Positions 16,933 to 25,146 of a stretch of 64,000 nucleotides of DNA are shown here, in pieces. The notes under the pieces were generated by a model that had not been told where the DNA came from, made no database searches, and saw nothing but the letters and a program-made list of their open reading frames with translations. A program made the position numbers and the translations under genes. Source of the stretch: Solitalea koreensis. GTDB taxonomy: Bacteria; Bacteroidota; Bacteroidia; Sphingobacteriales; Sphingobacteriaceae. Within the stretch, counting starts at the first letter, position 1, and each line of letters opens with the position of its first letter. The stretch is taken from NCBI RefSeq assembly GCF_900182575.1, contig NZ_FXSZ01000002.1:507884-571883 (forward strand), given 5' to 3'.

Positions 16933-17340
16933 ATGTTCAAAGTTAGATTTTTAAATAGTGTTTTATTTTTACTGATAAAATATTCAGTGTTCTTCTTTAT
17001 TGTAGCATTTATGGGAGGAAGATTTAAAACTGCAGTCATGGATAATGCGAGCACTTCGTGGGAGTTTTTCAAACTTACATTAGGCTATATTTTATATGTA
17101 CTGGTTTACTCCATTTTTTTAATTGCATTATTCTGTGCCCCCTTGTATTTTATTTTGAAAATAGAGAAAGGATTCCTTTTTCTGTTGGCAGCAATTGTTT
17201 TTTATGGGATAGAATTTGTCGTATATACTCACTTTTATTCCCCATCCGATAGAATGTTGGGGATTTACAATGCAATTGTTGGAGTGGTTTTACTCTGTGT
17301 GTTTTTTTTCACGTCGATAAAGCATAAGTTTGAGAAATAA
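16933..17340 (+). CDS. Small four-helix membrane protein downstream of RHS remnant
   Basis: I do not recognise this 135-residue protein. Four hydrophobic segments are visible at about 8-28, 48-72, 76-95 and 108-127, and the C-terminus is basic (KHKFEK). It begins 40 nt after the RHS remnant and lies between two copies of a hairpin element. Small membrane proteins directly after an RHS tip are often immunity proteins, so an orphan immunity role is possible, but nothing in the sequence proves it. Confidence 0.65.
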   Translation: MFKVRFLNSVLFLLIKYSVFFFIVAFMGGRFKTAVMDNASTSWEFFKLTLGYILYVLVYSIFLIALFCAPLYFILKIEKGFLFLLAAIVFYGIEFVVYTHFYSPSDRMLGIYNAIVGVVLLCVFFFTSIKHKFEK

Positions 17341-17456
17341 CAATAAAAAGAAGTAACGGAAAATCGGAATCGTTGCAGTATTATTAAAACCAATAAAGGT
17401 TAAACTAAAGGTTGAGAAATAAAGGTGAGTGCGTAAATAAGTGGTAGCCTAAAAAG

Positions 17457-17488
17457 AAAGCCCGATCTGTATAAGGTCGGGCTTTTGT
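17457..17488 (+). terminator. Rho-independent terminator
   Basis: AAGCCCGATC/GGTCGGGCTT stem (one G-T pair) with a 7-nt loop, followed by TT. It lies 117 nt after the membrane-protein gene. Confidence 0.75.
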
Positions 17489-17560
17489 AGTATTATTGGG
17501 CGTAGGCTTGTTTCGTCTTGGCATCCCTAAGGAAAGCATCCATTAAGGCACCCCCCCGCT

Positions 17561-17594
17561 CTCCTAAGTCTTCCTTTTTAGGATGACTTAGGAG
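17561..17594. repeat. Hairpin repeat element, copy 2
   Basis: Perfect CTCCTAAGTC/GACTTAGGAG arms around a 14-nt centre. The left arm and centre match copy 1. A 7-C run precedes it. Confidence 0.65.
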
Positions 17595-17756
17595 TATAAA
17601 ATAAAACAGAAGACTCAGTCTGGCCGATGGCAATGAGCTTAGTTGTTTTTCTTATCTTCGAGGTGCAAGCATCCACCAAAAATGAGTAATGAAGGTTATA
17701 AAGCCAAACTGATTGGTCTTTTCGCACAATTAGTTTCTTTATTCAAAAAAGAATTC

Positions 17757-17764
17757 TATTTTTG
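17757..17764 (+). promoter_or_regulatory. -7 element of the rplU-rpmA promoter
   Basis: TATTTTTG matches TAnnTTTG and leaves a leader of about 25 nt before the rplU ATG. No clear -33 box. Confidence 0.5.
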
Positions 17765-17794
17765 CACCTCATTAAAAAAACAAATTTTTAAATC

Positions 17795-18106
17795 ATGTAC
17801 GCAATAGTAGATATAGCAGGTCAACAATTTAAAGTTGAAAAAGACCAGTTCGTCTTTGTACACCGCTTACAAGGAGCCGAGGGCGCTAGTATTGAATTTG
17901 ACAATGTACTGTTAGTTGATAACAACGGACAAATTACGGTAGGAGCTCCTACTGTAGCTGGTTCATCAGTTTCTGCTAAAATATTGTCTCATTTAAAAGG
18001 TGATAAAGTAATCGTTTTCAAAAAGAAACGCCGTAAAGGTTACAAAAAGAAAAACGGTCACCGTCAATCATTCACCAAAATTCAGATCGAAAACATTAAG
18101 TTTTAA
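17795..18106 (+). CDS. rplU: 50S ribosomal protein L21
   Basis: A 103-residue ribosomal protein that binds 23S rRNA with L20. It has the standard L21 start MYAIVDIAGQQFKVEKDQ, the central GAPTVAGSSVSAKIL, and the basic C-terminal VFKKKRRKGYKKKNGHRQ with the signature ending QSFTKIQIENI. It is followed 22 nt later by rpmA, the conserved bacterial order. Confidence 0.98.
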   Translation: MYAIVDIAGQQFKVEKDQFVFVHRLQGAEGASIEFDNVLLVDNNGQITVGAPTVAGSSVSAKILSHLKGDKVIVFKKKRRKGYKKKNGHRQSFTKIQIENIKF

Positions 18107-18128
18107 TCGCTTAAAAAGGAATTAAGAA

Positions 18129-18404
18129 ATGGCACATAAAAAAGGCGCCGGTAGTTCGAAGAACGGTCGCGAATCACATAGCAAAAGATTAGGTATCAAA
18201 ATTTACGGTGGTCAAGCTGCAATTGCAGGTAACATCATCGTTCGTCAACGTGGTACTAAACATCATCCTGATAAACTTGTAGGTATGGGTAAAGATCACA
18301 CCCTATTTGCATTGGTTGATGGAACAGTAGTGTTCAAAAAGAAAAAAGACAACAAATCATACGTTTCAATCGTTCCTTTTGAAACTGAAACTGCACAAGC
18401 GTAA
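18129..18404 (+). CDS. rpmA: 50S ribosomal protein L27
   Basis: A 91-residue ribosomal protein whose N-terminal tail reaches the peptidyl-transferase centre. It starts MAHKKGAGSSKNGRESHSKR, the typical form without the cleaved Firmicutes extension. The family core GNIIVRQRGTKHHPG-like sequence follows (seen as GTKHHPDKLVGMGKDHTLFA). It pairs with rplU and is followed by a strong terminator. Confidence 0.98.
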   Translation: MAHKKGAGSSKNGRESHSKRLGIKIYGGQAAIAGNIIVRQRGTKHHPDKLVGMGKDHTLFALVDGTVVFKKKKDNKSYVSIVPFETETAQA

Positions 18405-18424
18405 GCTTTGTTGCAAGATAGGTT

Positions 18425-18461
18425 AAAGCCTTTGAGAAATTATCTCAAAGGCTTTTTCTTT
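18425..18461 (+). terminator. Terminator after rpmA
   Basis: A 13-bp perfect stem AAAGCCTTTGAGA/TCTCAAAGGCTTT with a 5-nt loop and a T-rich tail. Confidence 0.93.
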
Positions 18462-18522
18462 TTAAAAAGAAAATCGAAACAATCTACCTAAATAATGGTC
18501 TAATTATTGGAAATCTAGTAGT

Positions 18523-19188
18523 ATGAAAAACAAACCTTCTGCAGTACTTTGGACAGGTGGCAAGGATTGTGCATTAGCCATGCATGAAGCAATGCAACTG
18601 GGCTATGAAATTGTTAAGCTTGTTACCTTCGCTCCCAAAGAAGCTAATTTTCGTGCACATCCGCTTCCAGTACTAATAGCCCAAAGTGAATCTTTAGAAA
18701 TACCTTTACAGATAATTAACATTCAGGAACCTTATGCAGTCAGTTATGAACAAGAAATTGCTCGGTTGAAAGCTGAAGGAATTGAAACACTTATTACAGG
18801 AGATATTGATTTTGTAGCTAATCAACCAAACTGGATACGGGAACGAAGCCTAGCTGTAGGAATAGAAGTACTCACCCCTCTTTGGCATCGTGATCGCCAG
18901 GAATTGCTAAATTTGATCACCGAACATGATTTCAGGATTATCCTTTCTTGCGTAAAAAAACCTTGGTTCACTAAAAGCTGGCTTGGTGATGAACTTACTG
19001 CAGATAAAATTGAACAACTCACTTTTTTGAACACCTTAAATGGTGTTGATATCTGCGGAGAAAATGGTGAATATCACACCTTAGCTCTTGACGGCCCCAT
19101 GTTTAAGAAACGAATTTATATTAAATGGAATCCGGTTCAAGAAGATAACCTATTTTACCTGGACATTACTAATATTGAGCTCAAGTAA
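18523..19188 (+). CDS. Dph6-related ATP pyrophosphatase
   Basis: A 221-residue adenine-nucleotide alpha-hydrolase-fold protein of the Dph6/ATP_bind_4 family. The PP-loop is WTGGKDCALAMHEA at about 10-23. The family signature CGENGEYHTLALDGP lies near 170-184. Archaeal and eukaryotic relatives amidate diphthine on EF-2. Bacteria lack diphthamide, so the reaction here is unknown; an ATP-dependent amidation or thiolation is the family-based guess. The downstream methyltransferase gene starts 4 nt after its stop, suggesting translational coupling and related roles. Confidence 0.85.
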   Translation: MKNKPSAVLWTGGKDCALAMHEAMQLGYEIVKLVTFAPKEANFRAHPLPVLIAQSESLEIPLQIINIQEPYAVSYEQEIARLKAEGIETLITGDIDFVANQPNWIRERSLAVGIEVLTPLWHRDRQELLNLITEHDFRIILSCVKKPWFTKSWLGDELTADKIEQLTFLNTLNGVDICGENGEYHTLALDGPMFKKRIYIKWNPVQEDNLFYLDITNIELK

Positions 19189-19192
19189 GTAC

Positions 19193-20392
19193 ATGACGCT
19201 AGAAGACTTTAAGCTTTTAACCACAGCAAAAGCCCAACAACTCATTTCCGATAATCGCGATCAAGACCCGATAAAGTTTGCCTTGACTTACCGACAAGGT
19301 GATATTCCAGTTGCCTTACTTTCTACCCAATTAAAATACTTACAACGTTGCAAAGCAAAACTTCCATCGTACTTTGCAGCCCAATGCATTATTCCCCCCT
19401 TATCCTATGAACAATCAAGCAGTGAAACAGCAGCATCATTAAAAGATGTTTCCGGAGAAACCTGTCTGGATTTAACCTGTGGCTTAGGCGTTGACAGCTT
19501 TCATTTTTCTCAACATTTCAAAAAAGTAATCTCACTTGAAATGATGCCTGTATTGGCCGCTATTGCTCAATACAATTTAAACAAGCTAGGAGCAACTAAC
19601 ATTGAGGTTTTAAACCAACGGGCCGAAAACTTTCTGCAATCATATCAAGGCCCTAAATTCGACCTACTATTTGTCGATCCGGCCCGACGAGACGACAGCA
19701 CAAATCGTGTGTTTCTTTTTGAAGATTGTTCCCCCAATCTGTACGAAACGCTTCCGTTAATGAAAAAGAATGGAAAAAGGATTATTGTAAAAGCCTCTCC
19801 CCTTTTTGACATTGACGCAGCCTGGAAATGCTTTCCTGAGTTGCAAAAACTATCTGTTGTTTCAGTTGACAATGAATGTAAAGAACTTTTATTAGAATTC
19901 AACTCCGAGATTCAAGGCGAAAAAACAATCGAAATTCTATTAAGCAGAAAAGGAGAAACTGCTACTTATTCATTCAATATCCTTTCTGTTTTAAGTACTC
20001 CTGAGACTTTTTCAACTGAAAAATTTCTGCTTGAGCCGGATGTAGCGTTCTATAAAGCACGCAAAACAAAGGAGCTTATGAACAGTTATTTTAAGGACTT
20101 ATTGGCCACCACCTCCGGAAAAGATGGATTCTTTTTTTCAGAAAATGCTCCAGTTAACTATCCCGGTCGTATTTTTAATATCATTAATACATGGGATTAT
20201 CAGCCTAAGTTTTTGAAAAAACAATTAAAAACAATGGGAATAAAAAAAGCCAATGTAATTAGAAGGCATTTTCCGTCGTCTGTAAATGAAATTCGTAAAG
20301 CATTAGGGGTAACTGAGGGTGGAGATGATTATTTAATCTGTACAACTATCAATGAGCATAATAAGCTCTTTCTTTGCAAACGTTCTAAATAG
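19193..20392 (+). CDS. THUMP-like class I SAM-dependent methyltransferase
   Basis: A 399-residue protein. Residues 90-240 or so form a Rossmann methyltransferase: motif I LDLTCGLGVDSFHFSQ, then VISLEMMPVLAAIAQYN and the acidic/proline motif LLFVDPARRD, which resembles N-methyltransferase (D/N)PP-type motifs. The C-terminal third matches the THUMP-like/ferredoxin-like domains of the PG_1098 family from Bacteroidota. The target is unknown; RNA is likely from the domain type. The ATG at 19193 is chosen because upstream in-frame codons overlap the preceding gene and are not family-like. Confidence 0.85.
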   Translation: MTLEDFKLLTTAKAQQLISDNRDQDPIKFALTYRQGDIPVALLSTQLKYLQRCKAKLPSYFAAQCIIPPLSYEQSSSETAASLKDVSGETCLDLTCGLGVDSFHFSQHFKKVISLEMMPVLAAIAQYNLNKLGATNIEVLNQRAENFLQSYQGPKFDLLFVDPARRDDSTNRVFLFEDCSPNLYETLPLMKKNGKRIIVKASPLFDIDAAWKCFPELQKLSVVSVDNECKELLLEFNSEIQGEKTIEILLSRKGETATYSFNILSVLSTPETFSTEKFLLEPDVAFYKARKTKELMNSYFKDLLATTSGKDGFFFSENAPVNYPGRIFNIINTWDYQPKFLKKQLKTMGIKKANVIRRHFPSSVNEIRKALGVTEGGDDYLICTTINEHNKLFLCKRSK

Positions 20393-20406
20393 AAATAGAG
20401 AAGCTG

Positions 20407-21069
20407 ATGTCAGAAAATAAATTAAAGGTAATTTTAACAGGAGCAACTGGAATGGTGGGCGAAGGGGTACTCCATGAGTGTCTGTTGCACCCTGATGTAG
20501 AAAAAGTTTTGGTGGTTGGAAGAAAGCCTTATGGCCTTTCTCATCCCAAACTCCAGGAACTATTACATAATAATTTCTTTGATCTTTCTTCTATTGAAAA
20601 TCAACTTCAGGGTTATAATGCCTGCTTTTTTTGTTTGGGCGTATCGTCGGTTGGAATGGATAAAGATGAATATTACAAATTGACCTATACCCTAACCATG
20701 CATTTTGCCGAAACGCTTGCAAAGCAAAACGCTGACCTGACGTTCTGTTACATATCAGGTGGAGGTACTGATGAAAACGGAAAAATGGCTTGGGCCCGGG
20801 TAAAGGGTAAAACTGAAAAAGATTTGATGCAATTGCCGTTTAAACAGGTTTATGCTTTCCGCCCGGGATATTTGCATCCAACAAAAGGATTGAAAAACAC
20901 GCAGCCTTATTATAAATACATTGACTGGCTATATCCGGTATTTCGCATCGTTTTTGCTAAGCATGTTTCTACCTTAAAACAATTAGGCTTAGCAATGATA
21001 AATGCTACAAAAACTAAATACAATAAACAAGTTATCGAAGTGAAAGACATTCATATTTTGGCTGAATAA
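20407..21069 (+). CDS. NAD(P)-binding epimerase/dehydratase-like protein
   Basis: A 220-residue Rossmann-fold protein. The N-terminal dinucleotide motif is ILTGATGMVGEGV at 9-21, followed by VEKVLVVGRKP. CFFCLGVSS and the downstream SGGGTDENGKMAWARVK stretch are typical of the short atypical SDR group (NmrA/HTATIP2-like). The canonical YxxxK is not obvious. The substrate is unknown. It starts 14 nt after the methyltransferase and probably ends the three-gene operon that starts at 18523. Confidence 0.8.
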   Translation: MSENKLKVILTGATGMVGEGVLHECLLHPDVEKVLVVGRKPYGLSHPKLQELLHNNFFDLSSIENQLQGYNACFFCLGVSSVGMDKDEYYKLTYTLTMHFAETLAKQNADLTFCYISGGGTDENGKMAWARVKGKTEKDLMQLPFKQVYAFRPGYLHPTKGLKNTQPYYKYIDWLYPVFRIVFAKHVSTLKQLGLAMINATKTKYNKQVIEVKDIHILAE

Positions 21070-21091
21070 GAATTTCAAAATGCCAGCCGAA

Positions 21092-21145
21092 GAGGTTGTC
21101 TCAAAAGCCTAAACCAGAGTAAATCGACTTATGAGACCGCCTTTC
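21092..21145. repeat. Imperfect inverted repeat between convergent genes
   Basis: GGTTGTCTCA at 21094-21103 pairs with TGAGACCGCC at 21132-21141 (9 of 10 positions). The outer sequence 'gaggttgtctcaaaag' resembles ends of some Bacteroidota insertion sequences. It could be a relic or a weak bidirectional terminator. Confidence 0.35.
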
Positions 21146-21165
21146 AGCTTAGCTAATCAATTTCT

Positions 21166-22149
21166 TTAAATAGCTATAAGATTATCATACAATTCATTCA
21201 CATCCACTTTCGGTATATTCTTTTCTAAATCTTTCAATTCTTTATCCCCATCGAATAAAAGTGGAAAATATTGGCTATCGAGTAATTCATCCTGTAGCAT
21301 GTCAGGGAAACTTTGCAATGCATCCATTCTATAATATCCCGCCGTATTTCCAAGTGTCTGATGATTCATAGCATTAATTACAACAGCCCTGCGCGGCCGA
21401 TCGGAGAAGTTTTCATAAGATCCATGCATCGTTAAAGGATGATGGAAGCTGGCATAACCTCTCGACAATTCGTTAGCTACTTTTTTCTCAAAAATTACTA
21501 ATTGTTCGTTATTTAAAACTCCTTTTACAGCATCCATATTGCCAGCTAAACCGGTAATAGGAAGTAATCCCCACTTGTGGCTGCCTGGTATAAAATAAAG
21601 ACAACCATTTTCTTTGCTTGCATCATCAAGTCCTATCCAGCAAGTAAGATGGTGCATCGGTTTGGTAAAGGTCCAGTATGAGAAATCTTGATGCCAAGCG
21701 ACAACGCCACCATGTTTGGCAGGTTTACAAAATAATTGATCGTGAAAAAGCCTGAATGATTGACCCAATAATTGATAAGCGGCCATGCGATAGGCAGGTG
21801 ACCAGATTAAATCATGAAATCCGGGAGTAACCCGCCAGGCACCAATGGCATGAAACAATACCTTTTCAGGATCTTCCGATTCATTACTTTCATAATGATA
21901 AAACAACCCTTTCTCTTCAGTATTTAATGAATGTAGCCTAAGGAGTTCCTCATTCAAAATATCGACTTGTTCATCGGTCATGATTTTAATACCGCTTACA
22001 AAGCCATTGTTACTAAAAGAGGCTATCTGCTCTTCCGCTAGCATATATTGCTCCCATTCCTTCGCATTTTTAGGTTGCTCAAATAGGCTACTCATCGGAC
22101 TACTATGAATTGCAAGATCAATAGATGATTTAGAGTTAAATTTTTTCAT
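21166..22149 (-). CDS. Phytanoyl-CoA dioxygenase (PhyH) family oxygenase
   Basis: A 327-residue Fe(II)/2-oxoglutarate-dependent oxygenase of the PhyH family. The iron-binding His-X-Asp is visible in AWHQDFSYW near residue 152, and the distal histidine and 2-oxoglutarate arginine in TMHGSYENFSDRPRRA. CWIGLDDASKENGCLYFIPG is also typical. Relatives hydroxylate small molecules or acyl chains; the substrate here is unknown. The ATG at 22149 (MKKFNSKSS) is preferred; ATGs at 22158 and 22281 are in frame but add non-family sequence. It diverges from an AraC-type regulator that may control it. Confidence 0.85.
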   Translation of the reverse strand: MKKFNSKSSIDLAIHSSPMSSLFEQPKNAKEWEQYMLAEEQIASFSNNGFVSGIKIMTDEQVDILNEELLRLHSLNTEEKGLFYHYESNESEDPEKVLFHAIGAWRVTPGFHDLIWSPAYRMAAYQLLGQSFRLFHDQLFCKPAKHGGVVAWHQDFSYWTFTKPMHHLTCWIGLDDASKENGCLYFIPGSHKWGLLPITGLAGNMDAVKGVLNNEQLVIFEKKVANELSRGYASFHHPLTMHGSYENFSDRPRRAVVINAMNHQTLGNTAGYYRMDALQSFPDMLQDELLDSQYFPLLFDGDKELKDLEKNIPKVDVNELYDNLIAI

Positions 22150-22408
22150 AATGTTCATATATGGTGTATAATTTTTCACAGATAAACTTTTTTTCTGAAT
22201 ACACTGATAACCGGTTCCACATGAAACAGCCCAATTTCTACAGCTCATGCGCGCAATAAAAAAATGCAACTGTTTTATCAAAAATATTTTAACAATAAGA
22301 GAATTTAAACCTCTATTTTGTCGAATACTTACACTCTATTGAATTATTTTAAAACTTTAATTGAAATACACCTCAATAGAGTTAAGATTATAAAACTGTA
22401 TCTAACTA

Positions 22409-23314
22409 ATGAAAATTCATTTTATAAAAATAAATACAGTACCTGGAGAGCTTCTAATTGCAACAGAAGTGAAAGAGAGAAAATTTTCCGCACCGTTGCA
22501 TTACCATCCGGAGCTTGAGCTTACATTAATACTAGAAAGTTCAGGAAAAAGATTTATAGGTGATAGCATTCAAAATTTTGAACCGGATGACCTTGTTTTA
22601 GTAGGAGAAAACCTGCCTCATTTTTGGCGCAACGATAGTAATTTACTAAAAGATGGATTTTCACGTGCCATTGTAGTTCAGTTTAACAAAAGCTTTCTGG
22701 GCGAAAGTTTCTTTACATTAAATGGAGCAAATCATATAAATAGGCTAATTAAAAATAGTACAAGAGGTGTTTGCTTTCGAGATCCAATAACAAAGGCATT
22801 GATAAAGGATAAATTAATACGGCTGTTAGAATTAGACACCTTCGAAAAAGCCTTAGGGCTGCTTGAAATACTCAATATTCTTGCAAAATCGGATATCTGT
22901 TACCTCTCCAGCCCTGAATATAAAGCACACTTTAATGAAATTGACTGCACAAGATTGAATAAAGTTTTCAATTATGTTTACAATAATATCAATAGTTCAT
23001 TTGAAATATCTGAAATAGCCGACTTATTAAATATGAGCGTTTCAGCTTTTTGTCACTATTTCAAAAAAAGAACTCAAAAAACGTTTATGCAATTTATAAA
23101 TGAAACCAGAATTGGAAAAGCGAAGCGATTACTCATCGAAACCGACAAATCAATTGCTGAAATTGCTTACGAAAGCGGATACAATAGTCTGTCTAATTTC
23201 AACAAACAGTTCAACTCTTTGGAGAAATTGTCACCCAAACTTTTTAGAAAAAAATATTATGATTATGCAAACGATTTACCGGACGTACCCGAACATTTGG
23301 AATATGATTCGTAA
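22409..23314 (+). CDS. AraC-family transcriptional regulator
   Basis: A 301-residue regulator. Residues 1-110 or so form a cupin-like sensor (LHYHPELELTLIL, then GDSIQNFEPDDLVLVGENLPH). The last 100 residues are the double helix-turn-helix of AraC, with ISEIADLLNMSVSAFCHYFK and the second-helix signature IAEIAYESGYNSLSNFNKQF. It is divergent from the PhyH oxygenase across a 260-nt intergenic region, the usual arrangement for a local regulator. The inducer is unknown, but cupin-AraC proteins of this layout often sense sugars or related metabolites. Confidence 0.9.
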   Translation: MKIHFIKINTVPGELLIATEVKERKFSAPLHYHPELELTLILESSGKRFIGDSIQNFEPDDLVLVGENLPHFWRNDSNLLKDGFSRAIVVQFNKSFLGESFFTLNGANHINRLIKNSTRGVCFRDPITKALIKDKLIRLLELDTFEKALGLLEILNILAKSDICYLSSPEYKAHFNEIDCTRLNKVFNYVYNNINSSFEISEIADLLNMSVSAFCHYFKKRTQKTFMQFINETRIGKAKRLLIETDKSIAEIAYESGYNSLSNFNKQFNSLEKLSPKLFRKKYYDYANDLPDVPEHLEYDS

Positions 23315-23318
23315 CAAT

Positions 23319-25019
23319 TTAAATTTCTGAAAATTTCCGATCTGATCCGTTCAAGTTTTGCAGCAGGTATGAAATTCCCATTACCAATACACATCCAATC
23401 AAATTATACCATAAAAAAGAAATATTGGTAAAACGATAACAAAACAGAACAATAAGCTCTGTGATTGCAGCGGCCCAAAAAACAGCGGTTCCCCGGATAT
23501 TTTTCAGGTAAAAGGCTACCAGAAAAATTCCTAGAATTGCTCCATAAAATAAAGAGCCCAACACATTAACGGCCTCAATTAAGCTACCAAGCTTTGTTGC
23601 CATACAAGCTACAATAAATACAAAAACACCCCAAATTGCAGTCGCCCATTTAGAGGCTGAAACATAGTGCGAATCACTCCCATCAGGTTTTATTGACCTT
23701 CTATAAATATCAATGATCGAGGTGGATGCTAATGCATTAAAAGCCGATGAAGAAGATGACATAGATGCAGCTAAAATCACTGCAATTAATAGGCCCACTA
23801 ACCCAACAGGGAATTGTTTAGTAACAAAATACAAAAAGATATAATTCACATCATCCGTATTAGCCGCAGGATCATTCTTCAACATCAGGTTGGTAGCCGA
23901 TTTCCGAATTTCCTTTACTTTATTTTCATCTTGTTCAATAGCTGTTTTGAGGCTTTGTATTTTTGCTTTATCCTGGTCATGAATCGCATTTACCATCGCC
24001 TCCATCTTTAATTTCTTCTCTCCGAAAATCTGAGCTTGCTGTTGTTCCAATTTTTTAAAGTCTGAAGCATAAACGCTCTTTTGGATCTTATCAGTTTCCA
24101 AAGTATTGAAGAAAATAGGTGGTTGATAGAATTGATGAAATACTAATAACAACACTCCGGTTAATAAAATCCCAAACTGCATGGGAATTTTAACTAAGCC
24201 GTTAAACAGTAATCCCAACCGGCTCTCGGTAGTATCTTTTGCAGTTAAATATCGACCCACTTGCGATTGATCAGTACCAAAATAGGATAAAGCGAGAAAA
24301 AATCCACCGAGTATTCCCGACCACACATTGTATTTATTCTGAGGATCGAATTTCAGATCAATAATGTTCATGCGGCCCATTTTACCAGCAACCTGTAAGG
24401 CATCTGCAACAGTGACTCCCATCGGCAACATCTTTGCAATCAACACTCCGGCAATCAACATCCCTGATAAGATAATGCTCATCTGTCCCATTTGAGTATA
24501 GCTCACTGCTTTGCTCCCTCCGGAAACAGTATAAATAACGACTACCGTACAGATTACCGCATTTGTAAGGTAAATATTCCAACCCAAAATCGCCGAAAGA
24601 ATTAAACTTGGCGCAAACACAGTTAAACCTGTTCCGAGTCCTCTTTGAATTAAAAAAAGAAAAGCAGCCAGAGAACGCGTTTTCAGATCAAAACGACCTT
24701 CGAGGTATTCATAAGCCGTATAAACATTTAAACGTTGATAAATTGGAACAAATGTCACGCAAATTACAATCATGGCTAGAGGTAACCCAAAGTAATACTG
24801 AACGAAGCGCATTCCATCGGTATAAGCCTGGCCGGGAGCTGAAAGAAAGGTCACCGCACTTGCTTGAGTAGCCATAATCGTAAGTCCAACCACATACCAA
24901 GGCATAGTATTCCCTTTAAGGTAGGCTTCCATGTTCCGACTCCGACGACTTTTCCAAATACCGTATACAACAATAAAACTAAGGGTAATAACAAGAACCA
25001 ACCAATCGATCAATCTCAT
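23319..25019 (-). CDS. Sodium:solute symporter with coiled-coil insert
   Basis: A 566-residue SSS-family transporter with about 13 membrane segments. Family features include MATQASAVTFLSAPGQAYTD at about 51-70 and the AASMSSSSSAFNALAS segment around the Na+ site. A hydrophilic, charged and probably coiled-coil insert of about 70-80 residues lies at about 325-400 (QQQAQIFGEKKLKMEAM, then KSLKTAIEQDENKVKEI-like sequence); the simplest SSS proteins lack it. The substrate is unknown. Its ATG overlaps the stop of a 31-residue membrane protein (ATGA), so the two are translationally coupled. The PIG-L deacetylase lies upstream on the same strand. Confidence 0.92.
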   Translation of the reverse strand: MRLIDWLVLVITLSFIVVYGIWKSRRSRNMEAYLKGNTMPWYVVGLTIMATQASAVTFLSAPGQAYTDGMRFVQYYFGLPLAMIVICVTFVPIYQRLNVYTAYEYLEGRFDLKTRSLAAFLFLIQRGLGTGLTVFAPSLILSAILGWNIYLTNAVICTVVVIYTVSGGSKAVSYTQMGQMSIILSGMLIAGVLIAKMLPMGVTVADALQVAGKMGRMNIIDLKFDPQNKYNVWSGILGGFFLALSYFGTDQSQVGRYLTAKDTTESRLGLLFNGLVKIPMQFGILLTGVLLLVFHQFYQPPIFFNTLETDKIQKSVYASDFKKLEQQQAQIFGEKKLKMEAMVNAIHDQDKAKIQSLKTAIEQDENKVKEIRKSATNLMLKNDPAANTDDVNYIFLYFVTKQFPVGLVGLLIAVILAASMSSSSSAFNALASTSIIDIYRRSIKPDGSDSHYVSASKWATAIWGVFVFIVACMATKLGSLIEAVNVLGSLFYGAILGIFLVAFYLKNIRGTAVFWAAAITELIVLFCYRFTNISFLWYNLIGCVLVMGISYLLQNLNGSDRKFSEI

Positions 25020-25111
25020 AAAAAGTATCGTGTTAAACAGTAAAACAATACGATTTCAAAGACTAAAAAAGCAAGAACAAGCAGATAGAGGGTTTGCCAA
25101 GATTTCTTCAT
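25016..25111 (-). CDS. 31-residue single-span membrane protein coupled to the symporter
   Basis: A short reading frame encodes MKKSWQTLYLLVLAFLVFEI and eleven further residues ending LTRYFL. It has a basic N-terminus, one hydrophobic span and a TGA that overlaps the symporter ATG as ATGA. An in-frame ATG at 25126 would give 36 residues. The ATGA overlap, the positive-inside N-terminus and the clean membrane span argue for a real gene. A small subunit or translation-coupling leader for the sodium:solute symporter is the natural inference; no family name is known to me. Confidence 0.65.
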   Translation of the reverse strand: MKKSWQTLYLLVLAFLVFEIVLFYCLTRYFL

Positions 25112-25146
25112 CAAATAATTATACATGTTGAATTGTGAATGATGAA

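Larger units (their letters stand above)
17341..17794. other. Gene-free stretch between the RHS pocket and rplU
   Basis: It holds a terminator (17457-17488), hairpin copy 2 (17561-17594), a short reverse-strand reading frame ending at 17493, and the rplU promoter (17757-17764). I see nothing else that I can support. The segment looks like accreted remnant DNA. Confidence 0.5.

Noticed and set aside
16758..17072. Reverse frame opposite the RHS remnant
   Set aside because: The plus-strand translation is an unmistakable RHS core; the reverse frame is its shadow.
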